The notes under the pieces are model-generated. The model was not told the DNA's origin and ran no database searches. It was given only the letters and a program-made list of their open reading frames with translations. From Rhynchopus sp. YZ270_cl-10 (lineage: Eukaryota > Euglenozoa > Diplonemea > Diplonemida > Diplonemidae): a stretch of 64,000 nt of DNA. The translations under genes were made by a program, and so were the position numbers. Shown piece by piece: positions 1-9,979 of this stretch. The DNA is taken from NCBI GenBank assembly GCA_964035575.1, contig OZ037859.1, positions 1,054,001-1,118,000 of the forward strand. Reading direction: 5' to 3'. Positions within the stretch are counted from its first letter, which is position 1. Every line of letters begins with the position of its first letter.

Positions 1-60
1 AACAATAAATTCAAAAAAAAAAATCAAAAAAAAAAAAATATAGATTGTCTCTTCCCTTAG

Positions 61-496
61 AGGGCTAGGAATGCTGTCGGAGGTGGCAGAAAGATGGCCT
101 GCTGGGGCAGTCTTCTACACCGAAGCGTTGCAGCAGGGGAAACGTCTTAAAGGGAGCGGAAAGCCGGTTCAGTTGTTGCGTCTGATGCAGGGTCTGGGGA
201 GGTGTCTGCATTTTCTTGGCCGCAATGAGGAGGCTGAAGTGGTGTTGCGGGAGCTTCTCAGGGATGCGGCTGAGAAGCACGGGTCGGACCATCCATTGAT
301 GTGCTGCGGACGCTATTGGCTGGGCGAAGCGTTGCTTGAGAACGGAGGCAAGGATGAGGCTGACGAGCTTGCAAAGGTCAACGAAGCCATGGGCTTTGTC
401 ATCCCAAAACCACGGTCGCCTCTCCGCATCTCCCAAGTTGCTGCCACCCAGACAACAGATATGGAACGACCTGCCGCGTCAAGTCAACACTCATAA
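61..496 (+). CDS. TPR-like protein, last exon (5' part outside window)
   Basis: Open frame from a likely 3' splice site (CCTTAG ending at 60) to TAA at 494-496. The first ATG is at 71, but the frame is already open from 61, so this is best read as the terminal exon of a gene that starts before the window. About 145 residues. The segment around residues 35-100 (LLRLMQGLGRCLHFLGR, then EEAEVVLRELL, then YWLGEALLENGGKDEADEL) has the small/large residue spacing of two tetratricopeptide helical hairpins, resembling kinesin-light-chain-type TPRs. The C-terminal 40 residues are low complexity. Role unknown beyond probable protein-protein binding. The TPR assignment is by pattern only. Confidence 0.55.
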
Positions 497-888
497 AAGT
501 AGACAATCTACTGGGAGGGGAGGGTGGGTGGGTGAGGGGGAGGTGGGGGGAGGGGGAGGAATAAAGGGCAGACTGCTTGAGGATACATATCCGTCGAGGG
601 GGGGGGCGAATGGCGTTGTGTGTGTGTGTTCATGTCCTCAGTAAGTATCACTCCTTCGGGTTGCCGAGATGTGTGTATCTCAGATTAGGTTCCGGAGGAT
701 GATGTCAAGGCTCAAGGAAGTTTTTGTTTTGAGGGTCAGATATTCGCTTTTTTGAGGGTGTAGTTTGAATAGCGACGGATCATTAATCAGTTGGTGGTTA
801 TAGTTTGATGTGGGGTGGGTGCTTCTTTAAGTATTTTTTTTCCTGTGATATGTGCCAAGTGTTGTGTTTGTTTTCCCTCTCTTTTAAA

Positions 889-938
889 GGTGACTCAGCA
901 GAGAGGCTTAGGTTCATCTTATAATTTTTTTTTTTTTT
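889..938 (+). repeat. Dispersed hairpin element, family A
   Basis: Reads GGTGACTCAGCAGAGAGG, then CTTAGG and TTCATCTTATAA, then a T run. Same layout as the copies at 2880, 9371, 10510, 25068, 25389, 43712 and others: imperfect stem, AGAGAG-type loop, fixed TTCATCTTATAA tail, T-rich end. Confidence 0.7.
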
Positions 939-1461
939 GCTCCAGGGGTCTCAGCAGGGAAATAGCTTGGTTTTCCTCCAAAATCAGGAATTATGCGAAA
1001 ACGAAATTTTTTTTTTCGCCCGGTCGAAAGCGGTCGTTGCGCGCTTCGTGAGTGGAGGCTTGCGTGAGTGGAGAGGCGAAAGGTCAAATTGCGAGATAAC
1101 AAAAAAAAAAACGGAATGCAATCCCTTATTACGGAGCTTGGTCTTGCACCTTACGTTCCACTAACCGTATGGAAAAAAATAAATGGCGCCGCAGGCGAAA
1201 AAAAAATAGGGTACGGTGTAAAAATGCTGGTTTACAACCACACAGTCACTCAACAAACCCCTTTTTTGCGGAGCAAAAAAGGAAAATGGCGCCGCAGGCA
1301 AAAAAAAAAATAAGGGGTACGGTACCTCTGCAAGCAGAGCGAGCGAAAAATTTAAGATTCCATCATTCCAGTCATTTGGGAGATCTGGGGGTCGGGCGAG
1401 GGGCCCCCAAAAGTGCCCAAAAATCCCCTCTTTTTTTTTTTTTTTTTTCCCCAAAAATCCA

Positions 1462-1485
1462 GAATTATGCGATGTCGCATAATTC
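1462..1485. repeat. 24-bp near-perfect palindrome
   Basis: GAATTATGCGA and its reverse complement separated by TG. One arm recurs near 990, suggesting a small inverted-repeat element or its remnants. Function unknown. Confidence 0.6.
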
Positions 1486-2011
1486 GGTATATGGAGCTAT
1501 TTCCCTGGGTCTCAGCCTTCGACAAAAAAAAACTGGAAATTTTTTTTTGTCGAAATTCAACTGATTTTGCTCCTTAGTGGTACGAAAAGTTCTGTCAAAA
1601 ACAAAAAAAAGCCAAACCCATATGAATCAAACCAGGTATGGGCTTTGGCCACATAAAAACAAACTCGCGTGAGATCACACAGATGAGGGGTGACTACACT
1701 GCGGTTATTTTTTTCTTCCATTTTTCCTCTCCAAAAAAACAAAACAAAAAGCAAGCAACTAGAAGTAAAATATATTGTTTCTCTAGTATAGTATTCGCAG
1801 TGAACAACGTTTTAGAAAACCACGTATATCAACTAAAAAAAAAGTCTCAAAAAAATCCCCCTCCCTCCCCCCCCGAGCGAAAAATTTGTGAACGTATGTG
1901 ATGTGTGTGCCCCCTGCACCTACACAGGTCATCGCTCACGTTTTTTTTTTCTTTTTATCCACGCGCGTGAAGCTTTATTTTCCTCGCCCACCCAAAAGTA
2001 CGTGGAGGGGT

Positions 2012-2064
2012 GTGAAAATAAAATTTTTATTTTCACCCTGTGAAAATAAAAATTTTATTTTCAC
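2012..2064. repeat. Tandem AT-rich palindromes
   Basis: Two adjacent 25-bp palindromes, GTGAAAATAAAA with its complement and then the mirror version, separated by three bases. Together they can fold as two small hairpins or one long one. Confidence 0.65.
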
Positions 2065-2625
2065 TGTTTTTTTTCACCCGTCTTAAGCCCCCAAACACCC
2101 CCAAACTCACCCTATTTTTTTTGAGTTTTTTTCCCCCCAGGGGGGTATCTGGACTGGGGTGGGGGGACGGGGTGTGCATGGTGGTAGCTACAAACTTGTT
2201 GGAGTAGCCCTTGAGCTATGTCAGCGGAGGTAATATATTTTAGGGTAAATTGCGATAGCACGTACAAAAAGTGTGCGTGTTATTGCGAACAAAAACGTAC
2301 GTATTTTCCCCAGGTACCCAGTACCAGTACCCCCAATGACATAGCGAAGTATCGCTTGAAAGTATCGTTCAATAACCTTGGGTGTGCAGGTGAAGTAGGA
2401 CACACAAGGTATATCAAACGATAAATCAATCAGATAAACGTTACATCATTGGAAAATTGTTGGCACCGCCCCCCTGTCTTCGTATTAGTACGTCGACAGG
2501 CCAAACAGCGTTGGGCTCAGAAGAAGCGGTGCCAGACACTGGAGGTCCACACTACAGGTCTCTCACACGACACTTGGGCGGGCTCGGAAAATAAAGCTTC
2601 ACACTTATGGATAAAATTATGTCTT

Positions 2626-2764
2626 GGAGTAGAAAATAAGCGTTTTTTCCACCTCGTTGGTGTTTTCAACCCTCGTGACTTTAATTCCCTCGCTTCGCTC
2701 GTGAATTAAAGTAACTCGGGTTGAAAACACCAACTCGGTGAAAAAAACGACTTATTTTCACTCC
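2626..2764. repeat. Long fold-back repeat (about 62-bp arms)
   Basis: Left arm 2626-2687 and right arm 2703-2764 are nearly perfect reverse complements around a 15-base loop. The outer ends read GGAGTAGAAAATAAGCG and CGACTTATTTTCACTCC. It looks like a fold-back MITE. A related end (TTTCACGGCAATAAATAGCC) occurs near 48000 inside the hAT-like element. Confidence 0.75.
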
Positions 2765-2879
2765 AATAAATAGCTATTTTCCTTCTTTTCTTTTCCGGCT
2801 GGGGAAATGACATCATCCCTGACAACAAACTTGTAGAAGCCAGCGCAGCTGAAGCTGTGCGATAACGAATATGATAAGG

Positions 2880-2990
2880 TGGCTAAGCACGAGAGGCTTA
2901 GGATCATCTTACAAACTTTTCTTTCTTTTCTTTTGATGTGTGTGCACGAGAGGCACATTCATCTTACAAGTGTTCTTTCTTTTCTTTTCT
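2880..2990 (+). repeat. Two adjacent family A hairpin elements
   Basis: The first copy has the stem CTAAGC/GCTTAG around loop ACGAGAG, then ATCATCTTACAAAC. The second, directly downstream, has a different stem, TGTGC/GCACA, around the same ACGAGAG loop, then TTCATCTTACAAG. Different stems around a constant loop and tail argue for selection on, or copying of, the folded form. Confidence 0.75.
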
Positions 2991-3064
2991 TCATCTATTT
3001 TGCGGGGGTTTTTGAGTGCAATTTTTTTGTTGCATTCTCTTCACTACAGCATTCCTCCTTCAAT

Positions 3065-3230
3065 AGATGTATCTGCACGAGAAGTACAGTAAGACAACAA
3101 AAAACACCGGTGGGGGTAAAAACTAAGGTGTATTTTAGAATTTCAAAAACTCTAAGGAGGGTTTTTTACCCCTCACCGATGTTGTCTTACTGTACATTCA
3201 TCTTTCAAGTTTTCTTCTTCTTTTTTTTAC
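3065..3230 (+). repeat. Family A hairpin element split by a MITE
   Basis: The left half ends in CTGCACGAGAAGTAC and the right half resumes at GTACATTCATCTTTCAAG. Without the 104-bp insert at 3088-3191 and one GTAC copy, this is an ordinary family A element. Confidence 0.65.
3088..3191. mobile_element. Miniature inverted-repeat element, 104 bp
   Basis: Terminal inverted repeats begin AGTAAGACAAC and continue imperfectly for about 35 bp (including ACACCGG and a GGGGTAAAAA-like block). It is flanked by GTAC on both sides (3084-3087 and 3192-3195), a plausible 4-bp target duplication. No coding capacity, so it is non-autonomous. The superfamily cannot be assigned. Confidence 0.7.
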
Positions 3231-4190
3231 AGTTTATTTTTTGTGAACACCAACGTAAAACAAAACCCAGGGCCCCAGTAACCCATTGCACCACGCATGA
3301 TCCAAATTCATTTGGAACTTGCCAAGCACTCTAAAGAACAAAAAACAAAAAAAACAAAAACAAAAAATCAAAGTGGATGAACGTCCTTGGGTGTTCCACA
3401 CTAAAAAAAATCCAACAAAAAAACGTTTTTCTTTTTCAATGTGTAATTGATAGCTTTTATTAAAAAAGCCCCATTTCCCCCCAAAAAAATATGCAATGTC
3501 CTATCATTCTTGAGTGTCTGTACTCTCACAGCCACATATTCAAAAAAAAAAAGTAAATTAGGCGCTGAGTACGATTTTCCCTTGAGGTCATTGCATTCAT
3601 ATCCGTTTATATTTTGAAGTATTTTTCTTTTGCTGTACCATTTGTGGATATAAGCACAAATGAAAGAGGTACTGCAATATAGGCGTGGTGGTGTTGTCCC
3701 TTACATTTTTTTTTGAATAAGTAGGGACACATCTGCATAATGTGCTTACCCCTCTTCAGAACGTTACCTATTCGAAGCATGCTTCGCTTATCTGGTGAGC
3801 CAGTTTTGGTATTATAATTTTGTGTATTTTTTTCCCCATCATGTGGCGCACTGGGTATGCGTGTCTTTTGTCGTCCATGCATTATGGAAATATGTTACAA
3901 TCCCTTACATCCACCGATGCGCGTCAGTGAGATGCCTGGGAGAAGAACACTTTCTGGATCGTAAATAATCGGAATTTTTTTTGACTCAAAATGTGACCCT
4001 TTTTTTTAAAAAGGTGTGTTTGATGGCCCCTAGGTGTGTGTAATGTGTATGGGAGATACTTCATTTTTTTTCCTCTTTGGAATATGCACGCTCGATGCGA
4101 TTGCATCTCGATGTTTTTAAATATTTCTTCCCCCCCCCCTTTCTTTTCAACTTGTGGAATTATTCTGAAAAGTAAATAGGGAAAATGACT
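3231..4190. other. AT-rich spacer
   Basis: No gene, no long repeat, and no convincing splice or codon signal. Only A/T runs and short C runs are seen. Confidence 0.5.
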
Positions 4191-4559
4191 ATAACACCCA
4201 CGTTACTAATACCCATTTACGATAATACCCACTGGGTATTATCGTAAACTTTTTGGGTATTATCGTAAACTATTTGGGTATTAGTTTTGGGTATTATCGT
4301 AAACTTTTTGGGTATTACCCAGGTACCCAGGTACGATGTGATTTAGCTGGCTACTCGCGCAAGGTATCAGAGGCGCTCGCACGCTGGTGAATGTGCAGAC
4401 AAGGTATGGTTTCATCGACCCCAGAGAAAATACAATTTTCACTAAATATATGGGGGGGGGGTTTTTTTTACACAACTTTTTGCAACCCTGTCTTACATCC
4501 TCAAATTCAGGGTAACCATTTTTCTTGACAATTAACAATTAATCTTTCTCCAAGCGACA

Positions 4560-5870
4560 TAACTTAATTACACCCACATTTACACTCATCACAGGATCGC
4601 GAAATCTGAACTGCATCAGCGATTGCGCTTCTCCGTCTCCGACATTCTACACCTCAACATACGAAGACCTGGGTGGGAACATTTAGTCAGTCACTGCTAT
4701 AGCCATTAACCCAGGGAGCATAGCTAGTGCAAGAAATTCGACTTTGGCAACCTTCCGGAAAGTCTGTCCTCTGCTCGCGGAGGACTAGACACAAGAAAAT
4801 ATTGCGTTCCCCCAGAAAACCAGTGCACATTTCACACTCCTTGTGGGTGGTCTTGTTGCCTTTTCGTCATAGTAATTTTGGCCCAGGCATGTTCTTGAAG
4901 CATGACAATTTAGTGTGTATGGGGCAGGGTGTTGTTTTGTTCTGAATTCTCTTTGTTATAACATCTAAGTCAATCGCGGGTGGTGGTTTGTGTAGCGTGA
5001 GGCACTCTTTTTAGCAAACTTCCTGCGGCTGCTAAAGTGTTATTTCTTCGGATTTAACAACGTACAGCGTAACATAGTGGTTTAGCCTGGTCGACACAAC
5101 CTTTGATAGATATGGGATAACCAACCCCCTTCGACCCCTTGTGGGTTCACTGAACAAGCCCTAGTGGTAGTTAAACGCGATTGACATTTACATTCCTAGA
5201 GATGAAAGAACAAGACAACACTTCTGTACCCGCGCATCAAAATTGTGGAAAACTTTGCACCCCAAACACCCTCAACAACGCCCGCCAAAAGGCGCCCCTT
5301 GTTGCTGGGAGTTGGTTCTCATTGATACCTGCACAGCGGGCATTCCTCTGAGTCCAACGCATGTTTGGCCTGTCTGCGGCGTTGTACTTCAGGTGCACGA
5401 AGACAGGGTCTGGTGGTAAATTTTGCGTAGTACTGCGACGTAGTGCTGCGTGGGTCTGGGAATATGGGTACCTGGGTACAGGATATTTGTTGTCAAAGAC
5501 ATCTTCCACCATGCATTGAGGAGGGTAAGACAGTGGTCGCAGTTTGTACTTGATAGCATTACAACATTTAACTTCTCCACGGGGGTCTTGGGCCGTTCAC
5601 TCGGTTCTACCTTGACTACCGGAAGATATTCTTGAGGCCTTTTTGGTCTCTAGAATATCCGGTCTTCCCGAACGGAGGCACACTTTGTGTGTTACTACGA
5701 CCTGGCAACTTCCAGCAGTAGGTTAAGTAATCTTTCTTGTAAATTGTTGGAACATTATCTCCTCAGTGCATGAATGCCCCACGTGATTGGACACTTTTGT
5801 GTTTGTCATGTGGAGCTGTGGTTGCTCTTTCACGACTTTTTTCCTTGTACACCAGTGTACCGTGTACCTG
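4560..5870. repeat. Shared non-coding block (X then Y), first copy
   Basis: Sub-block X (about 4560-5440) matches 48066-49000. Sub-block Y (about 5477-5870) matches 46607-46985 and again 49022-49317. Conservation is very high even though no reading frame is preserved: short ORFs differ between copies. This suggests recent copying, or a structural role. Confidence 0.75.
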
Positions 5871-5972
5871 GGTACCTGGGTACCTGGGTACCTGGGTACC
5901 TGGGTACCTGGGTACCTGGGTACCTGGGTACCTGGGTACCTGGGTACCTGGGTACCTGGGTACCTGGGTACT
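5863..5972. repeat. 8-bp minisatellite CTGGGTAC, about 13 copies
   Basis: Perfect tandem array of CTGGGTAC that follows block Y and ends in degenerate CTACCCAACCTGGGTA units. The GGTACC core makes each unit boundary self-complementary. Confidence 0.9.
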
Positions 5973-6007
5973 ACCCAACCTGGGTACTACCCAACCTGGG
6001 TAATACC

Positions 6008-6119
6008 CAGGGCGTTCGCCCCGGGGCGAAAAATATTTTTTTTCGTTAAAAAAATCTTTTCCTGAAAAAATGACATTTTATTTCGCCCCAGGGCTTCGCC
6101 CCACCGGGGCGAAACCCTG
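6008..6119. mobile_element. 112-bp MITE-like inverted repeat
   Basis: The ends read CAGGGCGTTCGCCCCGG and CCGGGGCGAAACCCTG, imperfect inverted repeats rich in CGCCCC. It is nested at the end of the minisatellite and followed by an (AAAT)n run and a GA run. No coding capacity. Confidence 0.6.
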
Positions 6120-7069
6120 TATAAATAAATAAATAAATAAAAAAAGGGGAAAAAAAAAAAAAAAAAAAGAGAGAGAGAGATTTCTCCCCACCACCCTGTA
6201 GACCCCCCCGGAGGGGGGGTCGCAGAGGGGTGTCCACTGTACTCAAAATCATCCGCAAACCCGCCTGCCGTGAGAGGAAGTTTCCCCAGCACTCCCGCTC
6301 GCTCCTCAATCCTGCAGTCTGCTGAAGGTGCACCGTACCCCCTGTTATAGAAGGTGTCACTGCTCGTGTCAACTCTACCTTCAATGGCAGAGAGTTGAAA
6401 ATAATCAAAATAAGGATGAAGTCTCATATGACGGATGCCTCTCTCTTGTACATCTGTTTGATTAAACAACACAAAGAGACCCTCAGTGAGGGGGGATTGA
6501 TGAAATTCTCCATCGTTTTGCTGGTTTTAGTATCAGGAAAGTTCAGCTGTAATATCACTTGTGCTGGGGAAGGGATCACGCGCAAATCGCAAATTTTTTT
6601 TGACCATTCACCCCACGAACTAACTTCTCTCCGGCGGGAAAAATTTTTTTGACCTATTTTAAGCACCAGTAAAAAAACGAAAATTTCGGGGTTTTTGGTA
6701 TTTCGCCACGATCAGGAAAAAACGATGGCGATAGCGAACGCCCTGATTAGTAATACCCAAAAAGTTTACGATAATACCCAAAAAGTTTACGATAATACCC
6801 AAAAAGTTTACGATAATACCCAGTGGGTATTATCGTAAATGGGTATTAGTAACGTGGGTGTTATGATAAGTAAAGCCAAGTAAATATAGCGGGAGGGACG
6901 GGCGGGCATATAGAACGATCAATCCATGTCAAAAAAAGGCAAACCAAATATACAAACAAAAACCCGTACAGCAACGTTTTGATAGAGACACCCCCACACC
7001 CCCTCTTTTTTTACCCCAACATTCTGAGCACCGCCTTCTCCACCACCTCCTCCTATCAGGACACCAGAA

Positions 7070-9193
7070 ATGGCTCCATATACAACACATGGCACCCCTT
7101 TGATCCAGAGGCGTGCGGATCAGACAACGTCGCATAAGGAGTTTGAGGTGCTTTCCATCGATGGCAGCGAAGATGTCAGCGACGACGAGGCTTGCCACCG
7201 CTATCCCCAGAAGCGCACCTCCACCTGTTCCTCTCGAGCATCTTCCAATGGGAAGCAAGCAGTCTGGAGCTTCCGCAAGAGGCAGGTAACGAAAAGGGTG
7301 AACCTCTCGAAGACATGCCCTGTGGTCAGACATACCTCCTCAAATGTGTCATCACCGCTTTCATCTTCTTGCGATATGACCCGCCCTGCAAGCAACCGCA
7401 AACGGCTTTCCATTGAGAACGCTCAGATATATGAGCAGGAAGTGAAAATGACGTTTGAAAACGATAATTTCCGTGACCCAAACGCCCCTGCTGCGTATCC
7501 ATCACTTCCGTTGCATCTCATATCAAAATACCTTAATGAAGTTAATGAAGTGGAAGCAACCCAATCACAGTTTGTTACCTTAACGAAACAGGCGATTGAG
7601 ACGATCCGTTGTAGCGACACCCTCGAGGTTTTGGCAGGAACACCAGGTCTGGTTCAATGTGATGTAGGAGGGGAGCGAGAATGGGCACCTACCCATGTTT
7701 TCATTACTTCAGTCGACGCGGAAGGGCGGCCTACAGAAGCAACAATAGAAGATGACAGTATCTCCTTCTCGGTGGTCCCCACACCGCATCCCTCTATACC
7801 AGGAACACCTCTGACCGAATGCCCGTCAGAAGCTCATGAAGTGGAGGACCAGACGGCACCTACACCACCTCCAGCTACACAGAGGGTTCCGTCGTTTATG
7901 ACGGCAACTAAATCGTCTCAGAGAAAATCGCGTGACCTCGTAGTAGAACATAAATCAAAAATCATGCAAATGGAGAACAAAGAGAAGGTAATTGCTGACA
8001 AACCAGCCCCCTCTTTACCAGCACCCCGCAGGCCAAAAGAGATGCTCGGAAAGCAGGATTTGGTAGCGCGGCGGCTTCTTTCTGAATCTGAAGAAGAGAG
8101 GGTTTTATTAATCGAAAATGACCCACGATTTGACATCGAAGAAATGACACTAAATGACGGAGAAGGATATTCCGTAGGGGATGATATTAAACAAAGGGAA
8201 GAGGAGATTGCGAAGCGATTAAAAGAGATTCGACCAAACGTAGCTTGGGATGAGGTTTTGACACCAGCCTCTCCGAAACAACGGAAGCGAAAGGACCATA
8301 AGACCCCTATCGATGATAAGATTGAACGGGCCAGAGAAGCGTCGTTGTCGGTACGGAAAGAAGCAATCGATCACATCGCAGTTATGCGAGAGGAGAGGGA
8401 GCTGAAAACATCGCTTCATGGTGTCAACGAAAAGCTCTCTCAGCTCTTCGACGCGATTTCCTCCGCAGAAGATGTCTCCCGCATCGAAAGGGAGGTCTTC
8501 CACAATACCCCAGACGACATCGCCTATAACAGCCTTCTCCCTGTTGACACCCTCTCCGCCCTTCTCCTCCAATGCACCCAAGAGCAAGGTCTCCCCCCTA
8601 CCACACCCTTCCTAGAAGATGAAGAAGAATTCCCACGAAACCGCCCGCCCTCCCGCTATATCGATCCGCACAGTACAGAGGCAGAGATACACCCGCTGTT
8701 CAGCGGGTATGAGGAGGAGGAGGTGCTGTTAGACCCAGAGGTGCTGTTTGTGAATGAAATGGAGGCAGTGGAGGGGGTGGGGGTGGATACGAGCATGGAG
8801 AGGGATGAGGAGGGGGGCAGCACAGTGACAGCAGAGCGAGGGGGGATGCTTACAACAGAGGTTGTGGACACTCTGGTAGAAGACGTGGTAGAGAAAAAGA
8901 AGGAGGAGGAGAAGGAGGCAACGCTGGGGGTGAGTATGTCGGAGGCTGTCCCAATAGTGGTGGAGGAGAGGAAAAGCTTTCTCGCAGGCGACTGGGGTGC
9001 GCTCCTCCAGAGAGACAGTGTAGGGGAGCTCTACAGACCTACCAGCCGTGCCAGCACCCCCATGTTAGCTTCCGCAAGAGCGTCCAGCGTAGCGGCACCG
9101 TCCCCAACGGCTCTTCCGAGTCGTTCGTGGTCGATGTCTCCAGCCCTAATGGAACCATGTATTATTCCTCACAGAACGGCAAGTCGTGGTTGA
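7070..9193 (+). CDS. Unknown charged protein, 707 aa
   Basis: Single uninterrupted frame starting at ATG 7070, 10 bases after an acceptor-like CTATCAG. I do not recognise the family. Residues 1-130 are basic and Ser-rich. A folded-looking segment around 140-220 (including YPSLPLHLISKYLNEV) could be a small domain. Residues 230-330 are Pro/Thr-rich. Residues 330-480 are highly charged with heptad-like stretches (REEEIAKRLKEIRPNVAWDE, then REASLSVRKEAIDHIAVMRE), probably helical. The C-terminus from about 560 is Glu-rich and then Ser/Pro-rich. No signal peptide or membrane segment. Probably cytoplasmic or nuclear and partly disordered. Codon use is gene-like throughout, which supports it as real. 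Confidence 0.75.
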   Translation: MAPYTTHGTPLIQRRADQTTSHKEFEVLSIDGSEDVSDDEACHRYPQKRTSTCSSRASSNGKQAVWSFRKRQVTKRVNLSKTCPVVRHTSSNVSSPLSSSCDMTRPASNRKRLSIENAQIYEQEVKMTFENDNFRDPNAPAAYPSLPLHLISKYLNEVNEVEATQSQFVTLTKQAIETIRCSDTLEVLAGTPGLVQCDVGGEREWAPTHVFITSVDAEGRPTEATIEDDSISFSVVPTPHPSIPGTPLTECPSEAHEVEDQTAPTPPPATQRVPSFMTATKSSQRKSRDLVVEHKSKIMQMENKEKVIADKPAPSLPAPRRPKEMLGKQDLVARRLLSESEEERVLLIENDPRFDIEEMTLNDGEGYSVGDDIKQREEEIAKRLKEIRPNVAWDEVLTPASPKQRKRKDHKTPIDDKIERAREASLSVRKEAIDHIAVMREERELKTSLHGVNEKLSQLFDAISSAEDVSRIEREVFHNTPDDIAYNSLLPVDTLSALLLQCTQEQGLPPTTPFLEDEEEFPRNRPPSRYIDPHSTEAEIHPLFSGYEEEEVLLDPEVLFVNEMEAVEGVGVDTSMERDEEGGSTVTAERGGMLTTEVVDTLVEDVVEKKKEEEKEATLGVSMSEAVPIVVEERKSFLAGDWGALLQRDSVGELYRPTSRASTPMLASARASSVAAPSPTALPSRSWSMSPALMEPCIIPHRTASRG

Positions 9194-9370
9194 GGGTTTG
9201 GTGGTTGGTTTTGTTTTTGTTAATTTACACGATAAGGATTTAAAATATGTGTATTTTTTTTTGGTGGCTCTGTGCAGCATTCCTAGAAGTGGTTTCTCCG
9301 CAGTTCGATAACTGAAGTGGGGTCTGGTGTTCATATCTGTGTTTGTATTTTATGAATGTGACATACAATC

Positions 9371-9415
9371 AAGGTGACTCAGCAGAGAGGTAGTCATCTT
9401 ATAAAACTTTCTTTT
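9371..9415 (+). repeat. Family A hairpin element in the 7070/9479 intergenic gap
   Basis: GGTGACT, then CAGCAGAGAGGT, then AGTC, then ATCTTATAAAACTTTCTTTT. Here GACT can pair with AGTC, a different stem from the CTAAGC/GCTTAG form. It lies 178 bp after a stop codon and 64 bp before the next ATG. Confidence 0.7.
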
Positions 9416-9478
9416 GATTTTTTGGGTTTCTTTATTTTACCACTTCAGATTTGCTCGTTTTAATCAAATAACACAACT

Positions 9479-9979
9479 ATGTCGGGACGCAACCTTCTTA
9501 TGCTTTTGGTGACGCTGCTTCTTGCAGCAAGCGTGATGGCGGATACCGACTACTGCACTAACCAGAACGGTGTCAGTGTGCCCGTCTCTCAGTGCGAGCA
9601 CAACTGCTGTGTCAATGGTAAATGTGCATCCTCTGATGACTGCAAGAACGCGGCGATCGTGATTGTGGTTGTGCTGCTGGTGATCCTTGCTGTGGCGATT
9701 GTTGCTGGTGTGGTGTGCTGTATGTTCTGCACAAAGTCCGGGTGCTTCGCAAGGAAGACTGAGGTCACCACCCACTTTGTTTCCCCCCCATACCAGCAGC
9801 AGCAGCCGCAGTACCAGACGCAGGCCCAGCCGCAGCAATACCCCCAGCAGGGTCAGTTCCCGCAGCAAGGCCAGTACCCCCAGGCCCCGCAGGCTGCTCA
9901 GTACCAGCCGTACCCACCACCGGCACAGCAGCCGCAGCAGTACGAACAATTCGCCCAGAAGACACCCGAGACAGTGTAG
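9479..9979 (+). CDS. Small type I membrane protein with Pro/Gln-rich tail
   Basis: 166 residues from ATG 9479. Residues 1-22 form a signal peptide (LLMLLVTLLLAASVMA). A short luminal or extracellular part (23-58) carries seven cysteines, including a CC pair. Residues about 60-83 are one strong membrane helix (AIVIVVVLLVILAVAIVAGV), followed by CCMFC, likely palmitoylated. The cytoplasmic tail is Tyr/Pro/Gln-rich (QQGQFPQQGQYPQAPQ), the style that binds WW or SH3 domains. The architecture recalls Shisa/VOPP1-type proteins of animals, but that is analogy only. An acceptor-like CCACTTCAG lies 33 bases before the start, so a 5' UTR intron or other leader processing is possible. Confidence 0.8.
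   Translation: MSGRNLLMLLVTLLLAASVMADTDYCTNQNGVSVPVSQCEHNCCVNGKCASSDDCKNAAIVIVVVLLVILAVAIVAGVVCCMFCTKSGCFARKTEVTTHFVSPPYQQQQPQYQTQAQPQQYPQQGQFPQQGQYPQAPQAAQYQPYPPPAQQPQQYEQFAQKTPETV

Larger units (their letters stand above)
497..2625. other. AT-rich gene-free spacer with short repeats
   Basis: No supportable gene. The stretch holds many A and T homopolymers, a G-rich patch (510-610), a hairpin element of family A (889-938), two copies of a short segment containing GGCGCCGCAGGC (about 1184 and 1288), and two copies of a segment with GAATTATGCGA (about 990 and 1462). Confidence 0.6.
4191..6864. mobile_element. 2.7-kb element with long terminal inverted repeats
   Basis: The ends are inverted copies of about 70 bp beginning ATAACACCCACGTTACTAAT. 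Both ends carry subterminal tandem repeats with a period of about 21 bp containing AAGTTTACGATAATACCC, three per side. The interior holds a roughly 1.3-kb block (4560-5870) that recurs at about 97 percent identity inside the hAT-like element at 45411-49641, an 8-bp minisatellite, and a 112-bp nested MITE. No transposase frame is recognisable, so it is non-autonomous. No clear target duplication was found. Confidence 0.7.
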
